The notes: generated by a model not told the origin, from the letters alone. 64,000 nucleotides of DNA from Ideonella sp. WA131b (GCA_023657425.1 JAGTJW010000001.1:868001-932000), one strand, 5' to 3'. Shown: positions 52,477-62,724, counted from the first letter of the stretch. A program made the numbers and translations.

Positions 52477-54681
52477 ATGCGCACGCCCATCCATTCCCTG
52501 CACGTCGACGCCGCGCTGGCCGCCTTCGTCAACGACGAGGTGCTGCCCGGCACCGGTGTCGACCCTGCTGCCTTCTGGGCCGGCTTCGACGCCCTCGTGC
52601 GCGACCTGGCGCCCAGGAACGCCGCCTTGCTGGCCGAGCGCGACCGCCTGCAGGCCGAGCTCGACGCCTGGCACGAGGCGCACCCGGGTCCGATCGGCAA
52701 CATGCCGGCGTACAAGGCCTTCCTCAAGCGCATCGGCTACCTGGTCGAGGCACCCGCCGACGTGGCCTGCACCACCGCCCACGTCGACGACGAGCTCGCC
52801 CGGCTCGCCGGCCCGCAGCTGGTGGTGCCCATCCTGAACGCCCGGTACGCCCTCAACGCCGCCAACGCGCGCTGGGGTTCGCTGTACGACGCGCTGTACG
52901 GCACCGACGTGATCCCCGAGTCGGGCGGCGCCGAGAAGGGCACCGGCTACAACCCGGTGCGCGGCGCCCGGGTGATCGACTACGCGCGCCGGGTGCTGGA
53001 CCAGGCCGCGCCGCTGGCCGGCGCCTCGCACCGCGACGCCGCCGGCTACCGCGTCGAGGGCGGCCGCCTGGTGGTGGCACTCAAGAACGGCGGCAGCACC
53101 GGCCTGGCCGATCCCGCCGGCTTTGCCGGCCACCAGGGCGACGCCGCGGCGCCGAGCGCGGTGCTGCTGCGCCACCATGGCCTGCACCTGGAGATCCGCA
53201 TCGACCGCAACCACGCCATCGGCAAGACCGACGCGGCCGGCGTCGCCGACCTCGTGGTCGAGGCGGCGCTGTCGACCATCCTCGACCTCGAGGACTCGGT
53301 GGCCGTGGTCGACGCCGCCGACAAGGTGCTGGCCTACCGCAACTGGCTGGGCATCCTGCGCGGCACGCTGGTGGAGGAGGTCACCAAGGGCGCGCGCCGC
53401 TTCACCCGGCGGCTGGATGCCGACCGGGCCTACACCGGCGCCGACGGCCGGCCGCTGGTGCTGCACGGGCGCTCGCTGCTGTTCGTGCGCAACGTCGGCC
53501 ACCTGATGACCCACCCGGCCATCCTGTGGGGCGACGGCAAAGAGATCCCGGAAGGCATCCTCGACGCCGTCATCACCAGCACGATCGCGCTGCACGACCT
53601 GAAGCGGCTGGGCACGCCGGGCCTGCACAACTCGCGCACCGGCAGCGTCTACGTCGTCAAGCCCAAGATGCACGGCCCGGCCGAGGTGGCCTTTGCCGGC
53701 GAGCTGTTCGGCCGCGTCGAGCAGCTGCTGGGGCTGCCGCAGGACACCGTCAAGCTCGGCATCATGGACGAGGAGCGGCGCACCAGCGTCAACCTGCGCG
53801 CCTGCATCGCCGCGGCGGCCAGCCGCGTGGCCTTCATCAACACCGGCTTCCTCGACCGCACCGGCGACGAGATCCACACCGCCATGCGCGCCGGCCCGAT
53901 GGTGCGCAAGCCGCGCATGAAGATGGCCAACTGGCTGCGCGCCTACGAGTTCAACAACGTGCAGATCGGCCTGGCCTGCGGGCTGCGGGGCCGCGCGCAG
54001 ATCGGCAAGGGCATGTGGGCCATGCCCGACCTGATGGGCGAGATGATGAAGGACAAGGTCTCGCACCCGCAGGCCGGCGCCAACACCGCCTGGGTGCCGA
54101 GTCCGACGGCAGCCACGCTGCATGCGCTGCACTACCACCAGGTGGACGTGACCGCGCTGCAGCAGAGCATGGAGGCCTTCGCGCGGCGCCCCGACGCGCC
54201 GCAGATCGAGGCGCGTCTGCTCGACGCCATCCTGCAGGTGCCGGTGGCGCTGGTGCCCTTCTGGACGCCGCCGGAGGTGCAGCAGGAGCTGGACAACAAC
54301 GTGCAGGGCATCCTGGGCTACGTCGTGCGCTGGGTCGACCAGGGCGTGGGCTGCAGCAAAGTGCCCGACATCAACGGCGTGGGCCTGATGGAAGACCGCG
54401 CCACGCTGCGCATCAGCAGCCAGCACATCGCCAACTGGCTGCGCCACGGCGTGGTGACGGCCGAGCAGGTGCACGCCAGCTTCCGCCGCATGGCCGCGGT
54501 GGTGGACGGCCAGAACGCCGGGGACCCGCTGTACGAGCCCATGGCCGGACACGGGGACACCAGCTGCGCCTACCGCGCCGCGCTCGACCTGGTGTTCCTG
54601 GGCGAGCAGCAGCCCAGCGGCTACACCGAGCCGCTGCTGCATGCGTGGCGGCTCAAGAAGAAGGCGGCGCAGGCGGGCTGA
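52477..54681 (+). CDS. glcB: Malate synthase G
   Basis: Condenses glyoxylate and acetyl-CoA to malate, 734 residues, the usual length for isoform G. The TIM barrel carries the metal and catalytic motifs ([49 protein letters not shown]), and the C-terminal plug has the catalytic Asp region [20 protein letters not shown]. The ATG at 52477 gives the family start ([18 protein letters not shown]). The protein works in the glyoxylate and glycolate routes. A LysR regulator is divergent. Confidence 0.95.
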   Translation: MRTPIHSLHVDAALAAFVNDEVLPGTGVDPAAFWAGFDALVRDLAPRNAALLAERDRLQAELDAWHEAHPGPIGNMPAYKAFLKRIGYLVEAPADVACTTAHVDDELARLAGPQLVVPILNARYALNAANARWGSLYDALYGTDVIPESGGAEKGTGYNPVRGARVIDYARRVLDQAAPLAGASHRDAAGYRVEGGRLVVALKNGGSTGLADPAGFAGHQGDAAAPSAVLLRHHGLHLEIRIDRNHAIGKTDAAGVADLVVEAALSTILDLEDSVAVVDAADKVLAYRNWLGILRGTLVEEVTKGARRFTRRLDADRAYTGADGRPLVLHGRSLLFVRNVGHLMTHPAILWGDGKEIPEGILDAVITSTIALHDLKRLGTPGLHNSRTGSVYVVKPKMHGPAEVAFAGELFGRVEQLLGLPQDTVKLGIMDEERRTSVNLRACIAAAASRVAFINTGFLDRTGDEIHTAMRAGPMVRKPRMKMANWLRAYEFNNVQIGLACGLRGRAQIGKGMWAMPDLMGEMMKDKVSHPQAGANTAWVPSPTAATLHALHYHQVDVTALQQSMEAFARRPDAPQIEARLLDAILQVPVALVPFWTPPEVQQELDNNVQGILGYVVRWVDQGVGCSKVPDINGVGLMEDRATLRISSQHIANWLRHGVVTAEQVHASFRRMAAVVDGQNAGDPLYEPMAGHGDTSCAYRAALDLVFLGEQQPSGYTEPLLHAWRLKKKAAQAG

Positions 54682-54682
54682 A

Positions 54683-54730
54683 GCCGCTGCCCGGGCCGCC
54701 GCTGAGGCCGCTGCCCTGGCCGCCGCTCAG
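54683..54730. repeat. Tandem 24-bp repeat between glcB and the GntR gene
   Basis: Two adjacent 24-bp units (54683-54706 and 54707-54730) differ at two positions; each starts GCCGCTGCCC. The second unit includes the stop codon of the convergent GntR gene, so a change in copy number could move that stop. Confidence 0.7.
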
Positions 54731-55398
54731 GGCGCTGCGGGTGCCTGTGCCCGCAGCCGCGCCAGCATGTAACCCGCCGCCTGCGTGAGGTGCTCGCGCG
54801 CCAGCGCCTCGGCACGGCCGCCGTCGCCCGCGGCCACGGCGGCCAGGATGGCGGCGTGCTGGTCCCAGATGTCGCGCGGCTGCTTGTCGCGCACCAGCAC
54901 CTCGGCCATGGCGCGCTGCAGCTGCGTCCAGTGCGCGGCCAGGGCCGGCGCGATGAGCGCATTGCCCGACAGCGCGTACAGGAAGCGGTGGAAGGCCTGG
55001 TCCGCGGCCACCATGGCGGGCAGGTCGCCCGCGGCCACGGCGGCGCGCCCGGCGGCCACCAGCGCAGCGCCTTCGTCCGCCGCGCGGGCGGCGCCGCGTT
55101 CGGCGGCGCGCCGCGCGGCCAGGCCCTCGATCACCGCGCGCAGCTCGTAGACCTGCTCGATCTCGTCGGCCACCAGCGGCGCCACCTCCAGGCCGCGGCC
55201 CGGCGCCTCGCGCAGCACGCCCTGCTCGCGCAGCAGCAGCAGCGCCTGCTGCACCGGCTGGCGCGACACGCCCAGCTGCTGCGCCAGCTGCTCCTGGATC
55301 ACGCGGCTGCCGGCGGGCCAGCGGCCGGTGGCGATCTCGTCGAGCACGGCGTCGCGCACCTGCTCGGCCAGGGAAGGAGCCACGGCCATCGACTTCAT
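54727..55398 (-). CDS. GntR-family (FCD domain) transcriptional regulator
   Basis: A 223-residue regulator. The N-terminal winged helix is clear (GRWPAGSRVIQEQLAQQLGV, SRQPVQQALLLLREQGVL), followed by an all-helical FCD effector domain (VYELRAVIEGLAARRAAERG, with a metal-binding His in FHRFLYALSGN). It is divergent from the ThDP-enzyme/CoA-ligase operon and the two share a perfect 20-bp palindrome. Such regulators usually respond to a small acid that the operon metabolises. Confidence 0.9.
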   Translation of the reverse strand: MKSMAVAPSLAEQVRDAVLDEIATGRWPAGSRVIQEQLAQQLGVSRQPVQQALLLLREQGVLREAPGRGLEVAPLVADEIEQVYELRAVIEGLAARRAAERGAARAADEGAALVAAGRAAVAAGDLPAMVAADQAFHRFLYALSGNALIAPALAAHWTQLQRAMAEVLVRDKQPRDIWDQHAAILAAVAAGDGGRAEALAREHLTQAAGYMLARLRAQAPAAP

Positions 55399-55429
55399 GC
55401 CGGGGAGTGTACGCCGACCGCCTCTTGCT

Positions 55430-55449
55430 GAACTCTGAATTCAGAGTTC
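55430..55449. promoter_or_regulatory. Perfect 20-bp palindrome, likely GntR operator
   Basis: GAACTCTGAATTCAGAGTTC is a perfect 20-bp palindrome, AT-rich against a G+C-rich background. It lies 32 nt upstream of the GntR start and 97 nt upstream of the ThDP-enzyme start, the position expected for an operator controlling both. Confidence 0.8.
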
Positions 55450-55546
55450 TAATCCTCGCCATCCAAGGTTCCACGGTCCGTGGTTCCCGTAACCCGTCCC
55501 CAACCTGCGCCCACCGACCCCCGGGCGCCCACCGCCGGAGGGCCCG

Positions 55547-57301
55547 ATGGCCGAGAACCCGCACCGCAGCGTCGCCGAATGGGTGGCGCGTTTCCTCGTC
55601 GCCCGTGGCGTGGACCGCATCTACGGCCTGCAGGGCGGCCACATCCAGCCCATCTGGGACTGGCTGCACCGCCTGGGTGTGAGGATCGTCGACGTGCGCG
55701 ACGAAGGCGCGGCCGTGCACATGGCGCACGCGCACGCCGCGCTGAGCGACGCCCGCGGCCCGGGCGGCGTGGGCGTGGCCATGGCCACCGCCGGCCCGGG
55801 CGTGACGAACTGCGTCACCGCCCTCACCAACGCCCACCTCGAGCGCGTGCCGGTGCTGCTGATCGGCGGCTGCCCGCCGCGCCCGCAGGACGACCTGGGC
55901 CCGCTGCAGGGCATCGCCCACGCCGACATCCTGGCGCCGGTGACGCGGCAGTCGCGCACGCTGCGCACCGCCGACCAGATCGTGCGCGACCTCGACAAGG
56001 CCTGGGCCCTGGCCCTGGGCGACGGCGGCGCGCCGGGGCCGGTGTACCTGGAGATCCCCACCGACGTGCTGCGCGAGACCGTGCCCGCCGCGGTGGTGCT
56101 GGAGGAGCACCTGCGCCCGCAGCACCGCCCGCCGCTGGCGCCCGATGCGGGCCTGGTGGCGCAGGCCGCGGCCGTGCTGCGCGCGGCCCGGCGCCCGCTC
56201 GTCGTCACCGGCCGCGGCGCCCGCGCCTCGGCCGGCTGCGCGGCGGCGCTGCACCGGCTGCTCGACGCAACGGGCGCCGTCACCCTGGACACCCAGGAAA
56301 GCCGCGGCCTCGTCGACCCCGGCCACCCGGCGGTGGTGGGCGCCGTGCGCGCCCGCGCCATGCAGGAGGCCGACTGCGTGCTGGTGGTGGGCCGCAAGCT
56401 CGACTACCAGATGGCCTACGGCTCGCCCGCCGTCTTCAAGGCGGCGCGCTTCCTGCGCATCGCCGACCACGCCGACGAACTGCGCGACAACCGCCGCGGC
56501 GAGGTGGAGCTGCTGGCCGACCCGGCCCTGGCGCTGGCCGCGCTGGCGCAGGCCGTGGGCGAGCCGGCGCCCGGGCTCGACCGCGCCTGGGCCGGCGCGC
56601 TGCGCGCCGAGCACGACAAGCGGGCCGCGAAGCACGTGCAGGCCATGGCCACCGCCGCCAACGGGGCCGACGGCCACATCCACCCCAACCGCATCTTCGC
56701 GGCGCTGCGCGGGCAGCTGGCACCCGACGCGATCACCATCGCCGACGGCGGCGACCTGCTGAGCTTTGCGCGCATGGGCCTGGAGACACGGCACTACCTC
56801 GATGCCGGCGCCTTCGGCTGCCTGGGCGTGGGCACGCCCTACGCCGTGGCTGCGGCGCTGCTGCACCCGGGCCGGCAGGTGGTGGCCATCACGGGCGATG
56901 GCGCCTTCGGCATCAACGCCATGGAGATCGACAGCGCGCAGCGCCACGGCGCGCGCTGCGTGTTCATCGTCAGCAACAACGCGGCCTGGAACATCGAGCG
57001 GCTGGACCAGGAGGTGAACTATGGTGGCCGCGTCGTGGGCACCACGCTCGCGTACAGCGACTACGCCGCGATGGCGCGCGCCTTCGGCCTGCACGCCGAG
57101 CGCGTGACCGACGCCGAGCGGCTGCCCGGGGCGATTGCCGACGCGCTGGCGCACGCCGCCCGCACCGGCCCGGCGCTGATCGACGTGGTGACGACGCAGC
57201 ACGCGCTGTCATCGGATGCCGGCAAGGGCCTGGGCTGGGTGCCCGACCGCCAGGCGCTCACCGCCTGGGACGAGGCCGAGCAGGCGCGGAGGCTCACGTG
57301 A
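55547..57301 (+). CDS. Thiamine-diphosphate-dependent enzyme (acetolactate-synthase-like)
   Basis: A 584-residue ThDP enzyme with the usual three domains. The catalytic Glu53 is in [15 protein letters not shown], the central domain holds the FAD-like region ([14 protein letters not shown]), and the ThDP/Mg motif is [20 protein letters not shown] to SNN. The pair with an acyl-CoA ligase suggests a decarboxylase or lyase acting on a 2-oxo or 2-hydroxyacyl compound, for example oxalyl-CoA decarboxylase or 2-hydroxyacyl-CoA lyase. The exact substrate is unknown. It overlaps the ligase gene by GTGA. Confidence 0.82.
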   Translation: MAENPHRSVAEWVARFLVARGVDRIYGLQGGHIQPIWDWLHRLGVRIVDVRDEGAAVHMAHAHAALSDARGPGGVGVAMATAGPGVTNCVTALTNAHLERVPVLLIGGCPPRPQDDLGPLQGIAHADILAPVTRQSRTLRTADQIVRDLDKAWALALGDGGAPGPVYLEIPTDVLRETVPAAVVLEEHLRPQHRPPLAPDAGLVAQAAAVLRAARRPLVVTGRGARASAGCAAALHRLLDATGAVTLDTQESRGLVDPGHPAVVGAVRARAMQEADCVLVVGRKLDYQMAYGSPAVFKAARFLRIADHADELRDNRRGEVELLADPALALAALAQAVGEPAPGLDRAWAGALRAEHDKRAAKHVQAMATAANGADGHIHPNRIFAALRGQLAPDAITIADGGDLLSFARMGLETRHYLDAGAFGCLGVGTPYAVAAALLHPGRQVVAITGDGAFGINAMEIDSAQRHGARCVFIVSNNAAWNIERLDQEVNYGGRVVGTTLAYSDYAAMARAFGLHAERVTDAERLPGAIADALAHAARTGPALIDVVTTQHALSSDAGKGLGWVPDRQALTAWDEAEQARRLT

Positions 57302-58878
57302 ACGCCCCCGCGCTGCTGTCGCTGTCGGACTCGGTGGCCGCCCACGCGCGCACGCAGCCCGCGCAGCCGGCGGCACGCGACTCGCGGCGCGCGCTCAGCT
57401 GGGCGCAGTGGGACGAGCGCGCCAGCCGGCTGGCCAACGCGCTGCTGGGCCTGGGCCTGGCCAAGGGCGACCGCGTGGCGCTGCTCGGGTACAACGCGCT
57501 GGAGTGGCTGGAGCTGTACGCCGCGCTGTCGCGCGCCGGGCTGGTGGCGGTGCCGATCAACTTCCGACTCGCCGCGCCCGAGGTGGCCTACATCGTGCAG
57601 CACGCCGAGGCTCGGGCCTTCATCGTGCAGGACCGGCTGCGCAGCGTGGTGGAAGGCCTGCGCGGCGATCTGCCGGTGCCGCCGCAGGCCTGGGTGCTGT
57701 GGGGCCACGGCGCGCGGCCCGGCTCTGGCCACGAGGGCTGGCAGGACTACGAGGCGCTGATCGCCGCCGCATCGCCCGCGCCGCCCGCCGTCGCGGTGCA
57801 GCCCGGCGACCTGTTCGCGCTGATGTACACCTCGGGCACCACCGGCCGCCCCAAGGGCGCGATGCGCAGCCAGGGCGGCAACGCGCTGATCGCGCTGTGC
57901 ACGGCGCTGGAGTTCGGCCTCACGCGCGACGACACGGGCCTGCTGGTGATGCCGCTGTGCCACGCCAATTCGCTGTACTTCGGCGTGACGTTTGCGATGC
58001 TGGGCGCGCAGATCGTCGTCGACGACCGCGCGAGCTTCGACCCCGAGGCGCTGCTGGCCACGCTCAGCCGCGAGCGCATCAGCTTCACCTCGCTGGTGCC
58101 GACGCACTACGTGATGATGCTCGAGCTGCCCGAGGCCACGAAGGCGCGCCACGACCTGGCGCGCGTGGGCAAGCTGCTCATCTCGTCGGCCCCGGCGCGG
58201 CGCGAGACCAAGCTCGGCGTGATGCAGCTGTTTCCCAATGGCCGGCTGTTCGAGCTGTACGGCTCCACCGAGGCCGGCTGGGTGACCGTGCTGCGGCCCG
58301 ACGAGCAGCTGGCCAAGCTCGGCTCGGTGGGGCGCGAGTGGGCCGGCACCGGCGCCATCCGGCTGCTGGGCGCCGACGGCACCGAGGTGGCCGACGGCGA
58401 GGTCGGCGAACTCTTCTCGCGCACACCCTGGGTCTTCGACGGCTACTGGCGCAACCCCGCCAAGACGGCCGAGAGCTTTGCCGGCGCCTGGTGCTCGGTG
58501 GGCGACCTGGCCCGGCGCGACGCCGACGGCTACATCCACCTCGTTGACCGCAAGAGCCACATGATCATCAGTGGCGGCGAGAACATCTACCCGTCGGAGG
58601 TCGAGGCCGTGCTGGCGCAGCACCCCGCCGTGCAGGACGTGGCCGTGGTGGGCCTGCCCGACACGAAGTGGGGCGAGACCGTGTGCGCCGCCGTGGTGCC
58701 GCGCCCGGGCGCGCCGGTCGACCTGCAGGCGCAGCTCGACGTGCTGTGCCGCGAGCGGCTGGCCGGCTTCAAGCGCCCGCGCGCCTGGCGGCTGATCGCA
58801 CCCGAGGCGCTGCCGCGCACGGCCACGGGCAAGGTGCAGCACCGCCTGCTGCGCGAGCGGCTGCTGCAAGGGGCTTGA
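57298..58878 (+). CDS. AMP-dependent acyl-CoA synthetase/ligase
   Basis: ATP-dependent acid:CoA ligase of 526 residues. The P-loop is [14 protein letters not shown], the A5 motif is [14 protein letters not shown]7-A8 cover [20 protein letters not shown], then [15 protein letters not shown], and the catalytic Lys is in [11 protein letters not shown]. It is made from a GTG that overlaps the ThDP-enzyme stop, so the two enzymes are made together and probably act on the same carboxylic acid. The chain type cannot be inferred with safety. Confidence 0.88.
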   Translation: MNAPALLSLSDSVAAHARTQPAQPAARDSRRALSWAQWDERASRLANALLGLGLAKGDRVALLGYNALEWLELYAALSRAGLVAVPINFRLAAPEVAYIVQHAEARAFIVQDRLRSVVEGLRGDLPVPPQAWVLWGHGARPGSGHEGWQDYEALIAAASPAPPAVAVQPGDLFALMYTSGTTGRPKGAMRSQGGNALIALCTALEFGLTRDDTGLLVMPLCHANSLYFGVTFAMLGAQIVVDDRASFDPEALLATLSRERISFTSLVPTHYVMMLELPEATKARHDLARVGKLLISSAPARRETKLGVMQLFPNGRLFELYGSTEAGWVTVLRPDEQLAKLGSVGREWAGTGAIRLLGADGTEVADGEVGELFSRTPWVFDGYWRNPAKTAESFAGAWCSVGDLARRDADGYIHLVDRKSHMIISGGENIYPSEVEAVLAQHPAVQDVAVVGLPDTKWGETVCAAVVPRPGAPVDLQAQLDVLCRERLAGFKRPRAWRLIAPEALPRTATGKVQHRLLRERLLQGA

Positions 58879-58959
58879 GCCCTGCGGCGGGCTCGGGGCG
58901 AGCTGGGGCTGCCTCCGTTCGGGCCGAGCCTGTCGCACGCCCGGATGCGCCCCGGGCCC

Positions 58960-60138
58960 TCAGGCGCGCAGCGGCATCAGGTGCACCTGCGCGAGGTCGA
59001 AAACCACCGCCAGCGCCTGCCCGGCCTGCAGGCCGCGCCGCTCGCGGCCCGACAGCGTCAGCATCAGCGGCTGGCCGCCGGCCACCGCCAGCGTCAGGGT
59101 GGCCATGGTGATCTCGCCCTGGTGGCGCACGGCGTCCACGCGCGCCGCGAAGTGGCCGCCCTGGCCTGCGGTGTGCACGTCGGCCAGCGTGATCGCATCG
59201 CCCGGGATCACGAAGGTCACCGCGCGGTCGCGCGACATGCGGCCCTTGTCGCGCACGCGCAGGCGCACGGCCGCGTCGCCCGTGGCCGCATCGCCCCAGC
59301 GCAGCCAGCCCCAGCCGGGATCGGCGCCATCGCCGCCCTCCCACCAGCCGGGCCAGCGGTTGGCGATGCCCACCAGGTCGGCCACGCGGGCCGTGCGCGG
59401 GGCGCGGTGCACGAGCTCGGGCGTGCCGCTTTGCAGCACCCGGCCGGCGTCCATCACCACCAGGCGGTCGGCCAGCAGCCGGGCCTCGTGCAGGTCGTGC
59501 GTCACCAGCACGATGGGCACGGCCAGTTCGCGGCGCAGGTCGGCGATCAGGCGGTACAGGCCCTGGCGGGCCATCATGTCCACGGCCGAGAAAGGCTCGT
59601 CCAGCAGCAGCAGCTTCGGCGCGCGCGCCAGCGCGCGGGCCACCGCCACGCGCTGCTGCTGCCCGCCCGAGAGCTGCGCCGGCCGGCGGTGCATCAAGCC
59701 GTCCGTCAGCCCCACGTGGGCCAGCCAGCGCGCGGCCTCGCGCTCGCGCTCGGCGCGGGGGCGGTGCAGCAGCGACAGCGCCACGTTGCCCAGGGCGCTG
59801 AGGTGCGGCATCAGCGCGTAGTGCTGGAACACCAGGCCCACGTGGCGCTGCTGCGGCGGGCGCCACAGGGGCTGCGCGCCGTGTTCCCCGGCATCACCCC
59901 CGATGTCGCACCAGGTCTCGCCGCCCACCTGCACCCGGCCCTGCTGCGGCTTCATCAGCCCGGCGGCCACGCGCAGCATCGAGGTCTTGCCGGCGCCCGA
60001 GGGGCCCACCAGCGCCAGCAGCTCGCCCGGCGCGGCCTCGATGCGGCCGTGCAGCGGCATCGGCCGCTGCTGCTCGACCTCGAGCACCAGGCCCTGGGCG
60101 GCGGCGTCCATCACCGGCGCGCTCAACGTCGCACTCAA
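58960..60138 (-). CDS. modC: ModC, molybdate ABC transporter ATPase
   Basis: ATPase of the molybdate importer, 392 residues. Walker A is GPSGAGKTSMLR, the signature LSGGQQQRVAVARALA, and Walker B LLLLDEPFSAVD. A C-terminal Mop/TOBE-type domain (DRAVTFVIPGDAITLADVHT onwards) can bind molybdate and feed back on transport. The start is a TTG whose TTGA overlaps the modB stop; ATG at 60111 is an alternative. It is longer than E. coli ModC in the linker before the Mop domain. Confidence 0.92.
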   Translation of the reverse strand: MSATLSAPVMDAAAQGLVLEVEQQRPMPLHGRIEAAPGELLALVGPSGAGKTSMLRVAAGLMKPQQGRVQVGGETWCDIGGDAGEHGAQPLWRPPQQRHVGLVFQHYALMPHLSALGNVALSLLHRPRAEREREAARWLAHVGLTDGLMHRRPAQLSGGQQQRVAVARALARAPKLLLLDEPFSAVDMMARQGLYRLIADLRRELAVPIVLVTHDLHEARLLADRLVVMDAGRVLQSGTPELVHRAPRTARVADLVGIANRWPGWWEGGDGADPGWGWLRWGDAATGDAAVRLRVRDKGRMSRDRAVTFVIPGDAITLADVHTAGQGGHFAARVDAVRHQGEITMATLTLAVAGGQPLMLTLSGRERRGLQAGQALAVVFDLAQVHLMPLRA

Positions 60139-60806
60139 CGTCGCGCTCCAGCCGACAGCCGCGCCGTGGCGAAGAACGACGCCGCCACCGCCAGCAGCGA
60201 CAGCAGCAGCAGCACCAGCGCCATGCGGTCGGCGCTGTGCAGGTCGAAGGCCTGCACGCGGTCGTAGATGGCGATGGCGATGGTCTGGGTTTCACCCGGG
60301 ATGCTGCCGCCCATCATCAGCACCACGCCGAACTCGCCCAAGGTGTGCACGAAGGTCAGCACCATGGCCGAGAGGATGCCGGGCCAGGCCAGCGGCAGCT
60401 CCACGCGCCACAGCGTCTGCCACCCACCCAGGCCGCTGCAGGCGGCGGCCTCGGCCAGATCACGCGGGATGGCCTCGAAGGCACGCTGCACCGGCTGCAC
60501 CATGAACGGGATGTTGACGATGACGGACGCCAGCACCAGCCCGCCAAAGCTGAAGGTGAGCGGCAGGCCGAGCCCGTTGAACACGCGCCCCAGCGGCGAG
60601 GCGCCGCCGAAGGCCACCAGCAGGTAGTAGCCCAGCACGGTGGGCGGCAGCACCAGCGGCAGCACCACCAGGGCCTCGATCCAGGCCTTGCCGCGCCAGG
60701 GGGTGCGTGCCAGCCAGCGGCCCAGCCACAGGCCCAGCGGCAGCAGCACCAGCAGCGTCACCGCCGCCAGCTCCAGGCTCAGGATCAGCGCCTGCCAGTC
60801 GATCAT
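60135..60806 (-). CDS. modB: ModB, molybdate ABC transporter permease
   Basis: Inner-membrane permease of 223 residues with about five to six transmembrane helices. The EAA loop that docks on ModC is EAAACSGLGGWQTLWRVELP, and the family segment LPLVLPPTVLGYYLLVAFG is present. It starts 13 bp after the modA stop and overlaps modC. Substrate assignment rests on the operon and on the nearby modE. Confidence 0.93.
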   Translation of the reverse strand: MIDWQALILSLELAAVTLLVLLPLGLWLGRWLARTPWRGKAWIEALVVLPLVLPPTVLGYYLLVAFGGASPLGRVFNGLGLPLTFSFGGLVLASVIVNIPFMVQPVQRAFEAIPRDLAEAAACSGLGGWQTLWRVELPLAWPGILSAMVLTFVHTLGEFGVVLMMGGSIPGETQTIAIAIYDRVQAFDLHSADRMALVLLLLSLLAVAASFFATARLSAGARR

Positions 60807-60819
60807 GCAGCAGCACCCG

Positions 60820-61617
60820 TCAGGCGCCCGGCGGCGTGTAGCCGTGGCGCCGCCACACGGCGTGCGCCGCGGGCGCGAGCACGAAGTCGTGGAAGGCGCG
60901 CGCCGCCGCGGGGGCACCCTGGATCAGCGCCAGCCGCTGCGTCAGCGGCGCGTGGAAGCTCGCGGGCATCACGGCCGCGGTGCCGGCCGCCGCCACCGCC
61001 GGCACCAGCGTGAGGGAGTGCGCCACCAGCCCGCCCTGGGCCGAGCCCGAGAGCGCGAACTGCACCGCCTGCGACACGTTCTCGGCGATCACCAGGCGCG
61101 GCCGGGCGAGATCCCACAGGCCCGCGTGCTGCAGCGCCTCGCGCGCGCGCTGGCCGTAGGGCGCGTGCTCGGGGTTGGCGATGGCCAGCCTGCTCACGCG
61201 GCCGTCGCGCAGCGCCGCACCCAGGCCGCGCAGCTCGGCATCCACCGGCAGCGGCGAGCCGTGCGGCGCCAGCAGCGCCAGGCGGCCCAGCGCATAGACG
61301 CGGCCACGGTCGGCCGCGCCGCCCAGCGTGCGGCCGGCCTCGGCCACGCGGAACACCGTCTCCTCGTCGGCCGAGACGAACAGGTGAAAAGGGGCGCCCT
61401 GCAGGATCTGCGCGACGAAGTTGCCCGAGGAGCCAAACACCCGGCGCAGCGCTCCGCCGCCCGCGCGCTCGAACTGGGCCGCCAGCTCCTCGATGGCCGG
61501 CTTGACGTTGGCCGCCGCGGCCACGGTGGCGGGGGCCTGCGCCACGGCGCGGCCGGGCGCCAGCGCGGGCAGCGTGGCGGCCAGCGGCAGGCCCAGCAGG
61601 GTGCGGCGGTCGATCAT
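60820..61617 (-). CDS. modA: ModA, periplasmic molybdate-binding protein
   Basis: Periplasmic binding protein of 265 residues that captures molybdate or tungstate. The signal peptide MIDRRTLLGLPLAATLPALA has an arginine pair and ends near AVAQA. Oxyanion-binding segments are VAAAANVKPAIEEL and VFGSSGNFVAQILQGAPF, and later GLVAHSL. The delivered molybdate would supply the Mo cofactor used, among others, by SoxC. It is the first gene of modABC. Confidence 0.93.
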   Translation of the reverse strand: MIDRRTLLGLPLAATLPALAPGRAVAQAPATVAAAANVKPAIEELAAQFERAGGGALRRVFGSSGNFVAQILQGAPFHLFVSADEETVFRVAEAGRTLGGAADRGRVYALGRLALLAPHGSPLPVDAELRGLGAALRDGRVSRLAIANPEHAPYGQRAREALQHAGLWDLARPRLVIAENVSQAVQFALSGSAQGGLVAHSLTLVPAVAAAGTAAVMPASFHAPLTQRLALIQGAPAAARAFHDFVLAPAAHAVWRRHGYTPPGA

Positions 61618-61631
61618 GGGCGGCTCCGCTT

Positions 61632-61670
61632 GATATCTTCTGTGATGGATATCGCTGTACGAGTATATCG
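61632..61670. promoter_or_regulatory. Likely ModE operator between modA and modE
   Basis: In the 89-bp divergent gap GATATC occurs at 61632-61637 and 61648-61653, and ATATCG at 61649-61654 and 61665-61670. These AT-rich repeats resemble the halves of ModE boxes (ATCGNTATATA type) although the match is loose. The position suits control of both modABC and modE. Confidence 0.5.
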
Positions 61671-61706
61671 ACGCCGCCGCGGCCCGGGCCGCGACACAAT
61701 CGCGGC

Positions 61707-62075
61707 ATGGCCGACACGCCCGCCGCCACCGACGCCCCGCGAGCCCGCGTGCGCGTGCACCTGGGCCCGGAGCTGATGCTGGGCCCGGGCAAGGCCGAGC
61801 TGCTGGAGGGCATCGCCGCCACCGGCAGCATCGCCGAGGCCGGCCGGCGCATGGGCATGAGCTACCAGCGCGCGTGGTCGCTGGTGAGCACGCTCAACGC
61901 CGGCTTCGCCGAGCCGCTGGTGGAACGCCGGCGCGGCGGCAGCGGCGGCGGCGGTGCCCGGCTCACGCGCGGCGGCGAACGCGTGCTCGAGATCTACCGC
62001 GCCATCGAGCACGACTGCCAACGCGCGGTGGACAAACGCGCCGCGGCGCTGGCTGTGCTGCGGGACGGGGGCTGA
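61707..62075 (+). CDS. modE: ModE-type regulator lacking molybdate-binding domains
   Basis: A 122-residue protein consisting of the ModE N-terminal winged helix only: LMLGPGKAELLEGIAATGSI, AEAGRRMGMSYQRAWSLVST and GGARLTRGGERVLEIYRAIE. Full ModE (about 260 residues) carries two Mop domains that bind molybdate; these are absent. Either it senses molybdenum through a partner, perhaps ModC's Mop domain, or it is a constitutive DNA binder. It is divergent from modABC. Confidence 0.88.
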   Translation: MADTPAATDAPRARVRVHLGPELMLGPGKAELLEGIAATGSIAEAGRRMGMSYQRAWSLVSTLNAGFAEPLVERRRGGSGGGGARLTRGGERVLEIYRAIEHDCQRAVDKRAAALAVLRDGG

Positions 62076-62205
62076 GGGCCAGCGCGACGACGGCGGCGGC
62101 GCTGGCGCCCAACCCCAGGCGGTGCCGGCTCACAAACTTGCGAAGCAGGTAGGCGGCCCGCGGGCGCTGTGCCGCCACCGGGCGGCCGTCGCGCCAACGC
62201 CCTGC
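62075..62205 (-). pseudogene. Fragment of a Ser/Thr protein kinase (juxtamembrane part)
   Basis: On the minus strand RWRDGRPVAAQRPRAAYLLR is followed by KFVSRHRLGLGASAAAVVAL. This matches the segment between kinase domain and transmembrane helix in bacterial TPR-type Ser/Thr kinases (RWRDGRPVxA...YRLxKFVRRHRLG). No kinase core or TPR region is present on either side, so it is a short remnant ending at modE. Confidence 0.5.
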
Positions 62206-62265
62206 CCGGTGCGCGTGCGAGCGCGACAAGGAGCTTGAACTCTGCCGTGGTCAAGGCAAGCGCGC
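62190..62265 (-). pseudogene. Fragment of an OmpR-type winged-helix domain
   Basis: The minus-strand reading ALALTTAEFKLLVALARAPG followed by RAL matches the start of an OmpR-type response-regulator DNA-binding domain (LTxxEFxLLxxLARxPGRVL). It stops abruptly in the kinase fragment on one side and in the transposase fragment on the other. It is too short to be functional. Confidence 0.45.
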
Positions 62266-62541
62266 GCTTGGGCCACGGGCTTCGTGCACTGGTACAACCT
62301 GGAGCATCGTCACAGCGGCATCCGATACGTCACGACGGCACAGCGCCACGCAGGCCAGGATCGGGAAGTCCTGCGAGCCCAACATCAGGTCTACATCCGG
62401 GCCCGCCAGGACAACCCGCGGCGGTGGTCAAGTGCCACGCGCAACTGGTCGCACATCGACACCGTGACCCTTAACCCAGAACGAACGGAGGTGGTCACCG
62501 CTGCGGTCGCGCGCGGCAATGGCAGCCCTTTGGCCGCTTGA
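62260..62541 (+). pseudogene. C-terminal remnant of an IS3-type transposase
   Basis: About 94 codons after a TGA at 62236-62238 read ARAWATGFVHWYNLEHRHSG, then IRYVTTAQRHAGQDREVLRA and SHIDTVTLNPERTEV. This is the end of the integrase core of IS3-family OrfB proteins, including the WYNxxHRHSGI motif and the final conserved Glu region. The catalytic DDE front part and the terminal inverted repeats are not seen, so it is a dead fragment. Confidence 0.8.
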
Positions 62542-62724
62542 TGACGCGACAAGTAGCTTGACGCGCGCCGGTCGCGGGACTTAGCCCGGAGGCGCTATGC
62601 TCCCCAAGACGCGCAACGCGGCGGAGTGGTCGCCGAAAACTTCAGCATTGTCATGAATGATCCATTTGCAAACTTCGGCATGAAGACGGTGATCGCCAAC
62701 CTTGGGTTCGGCTGGCGCAGCCCG

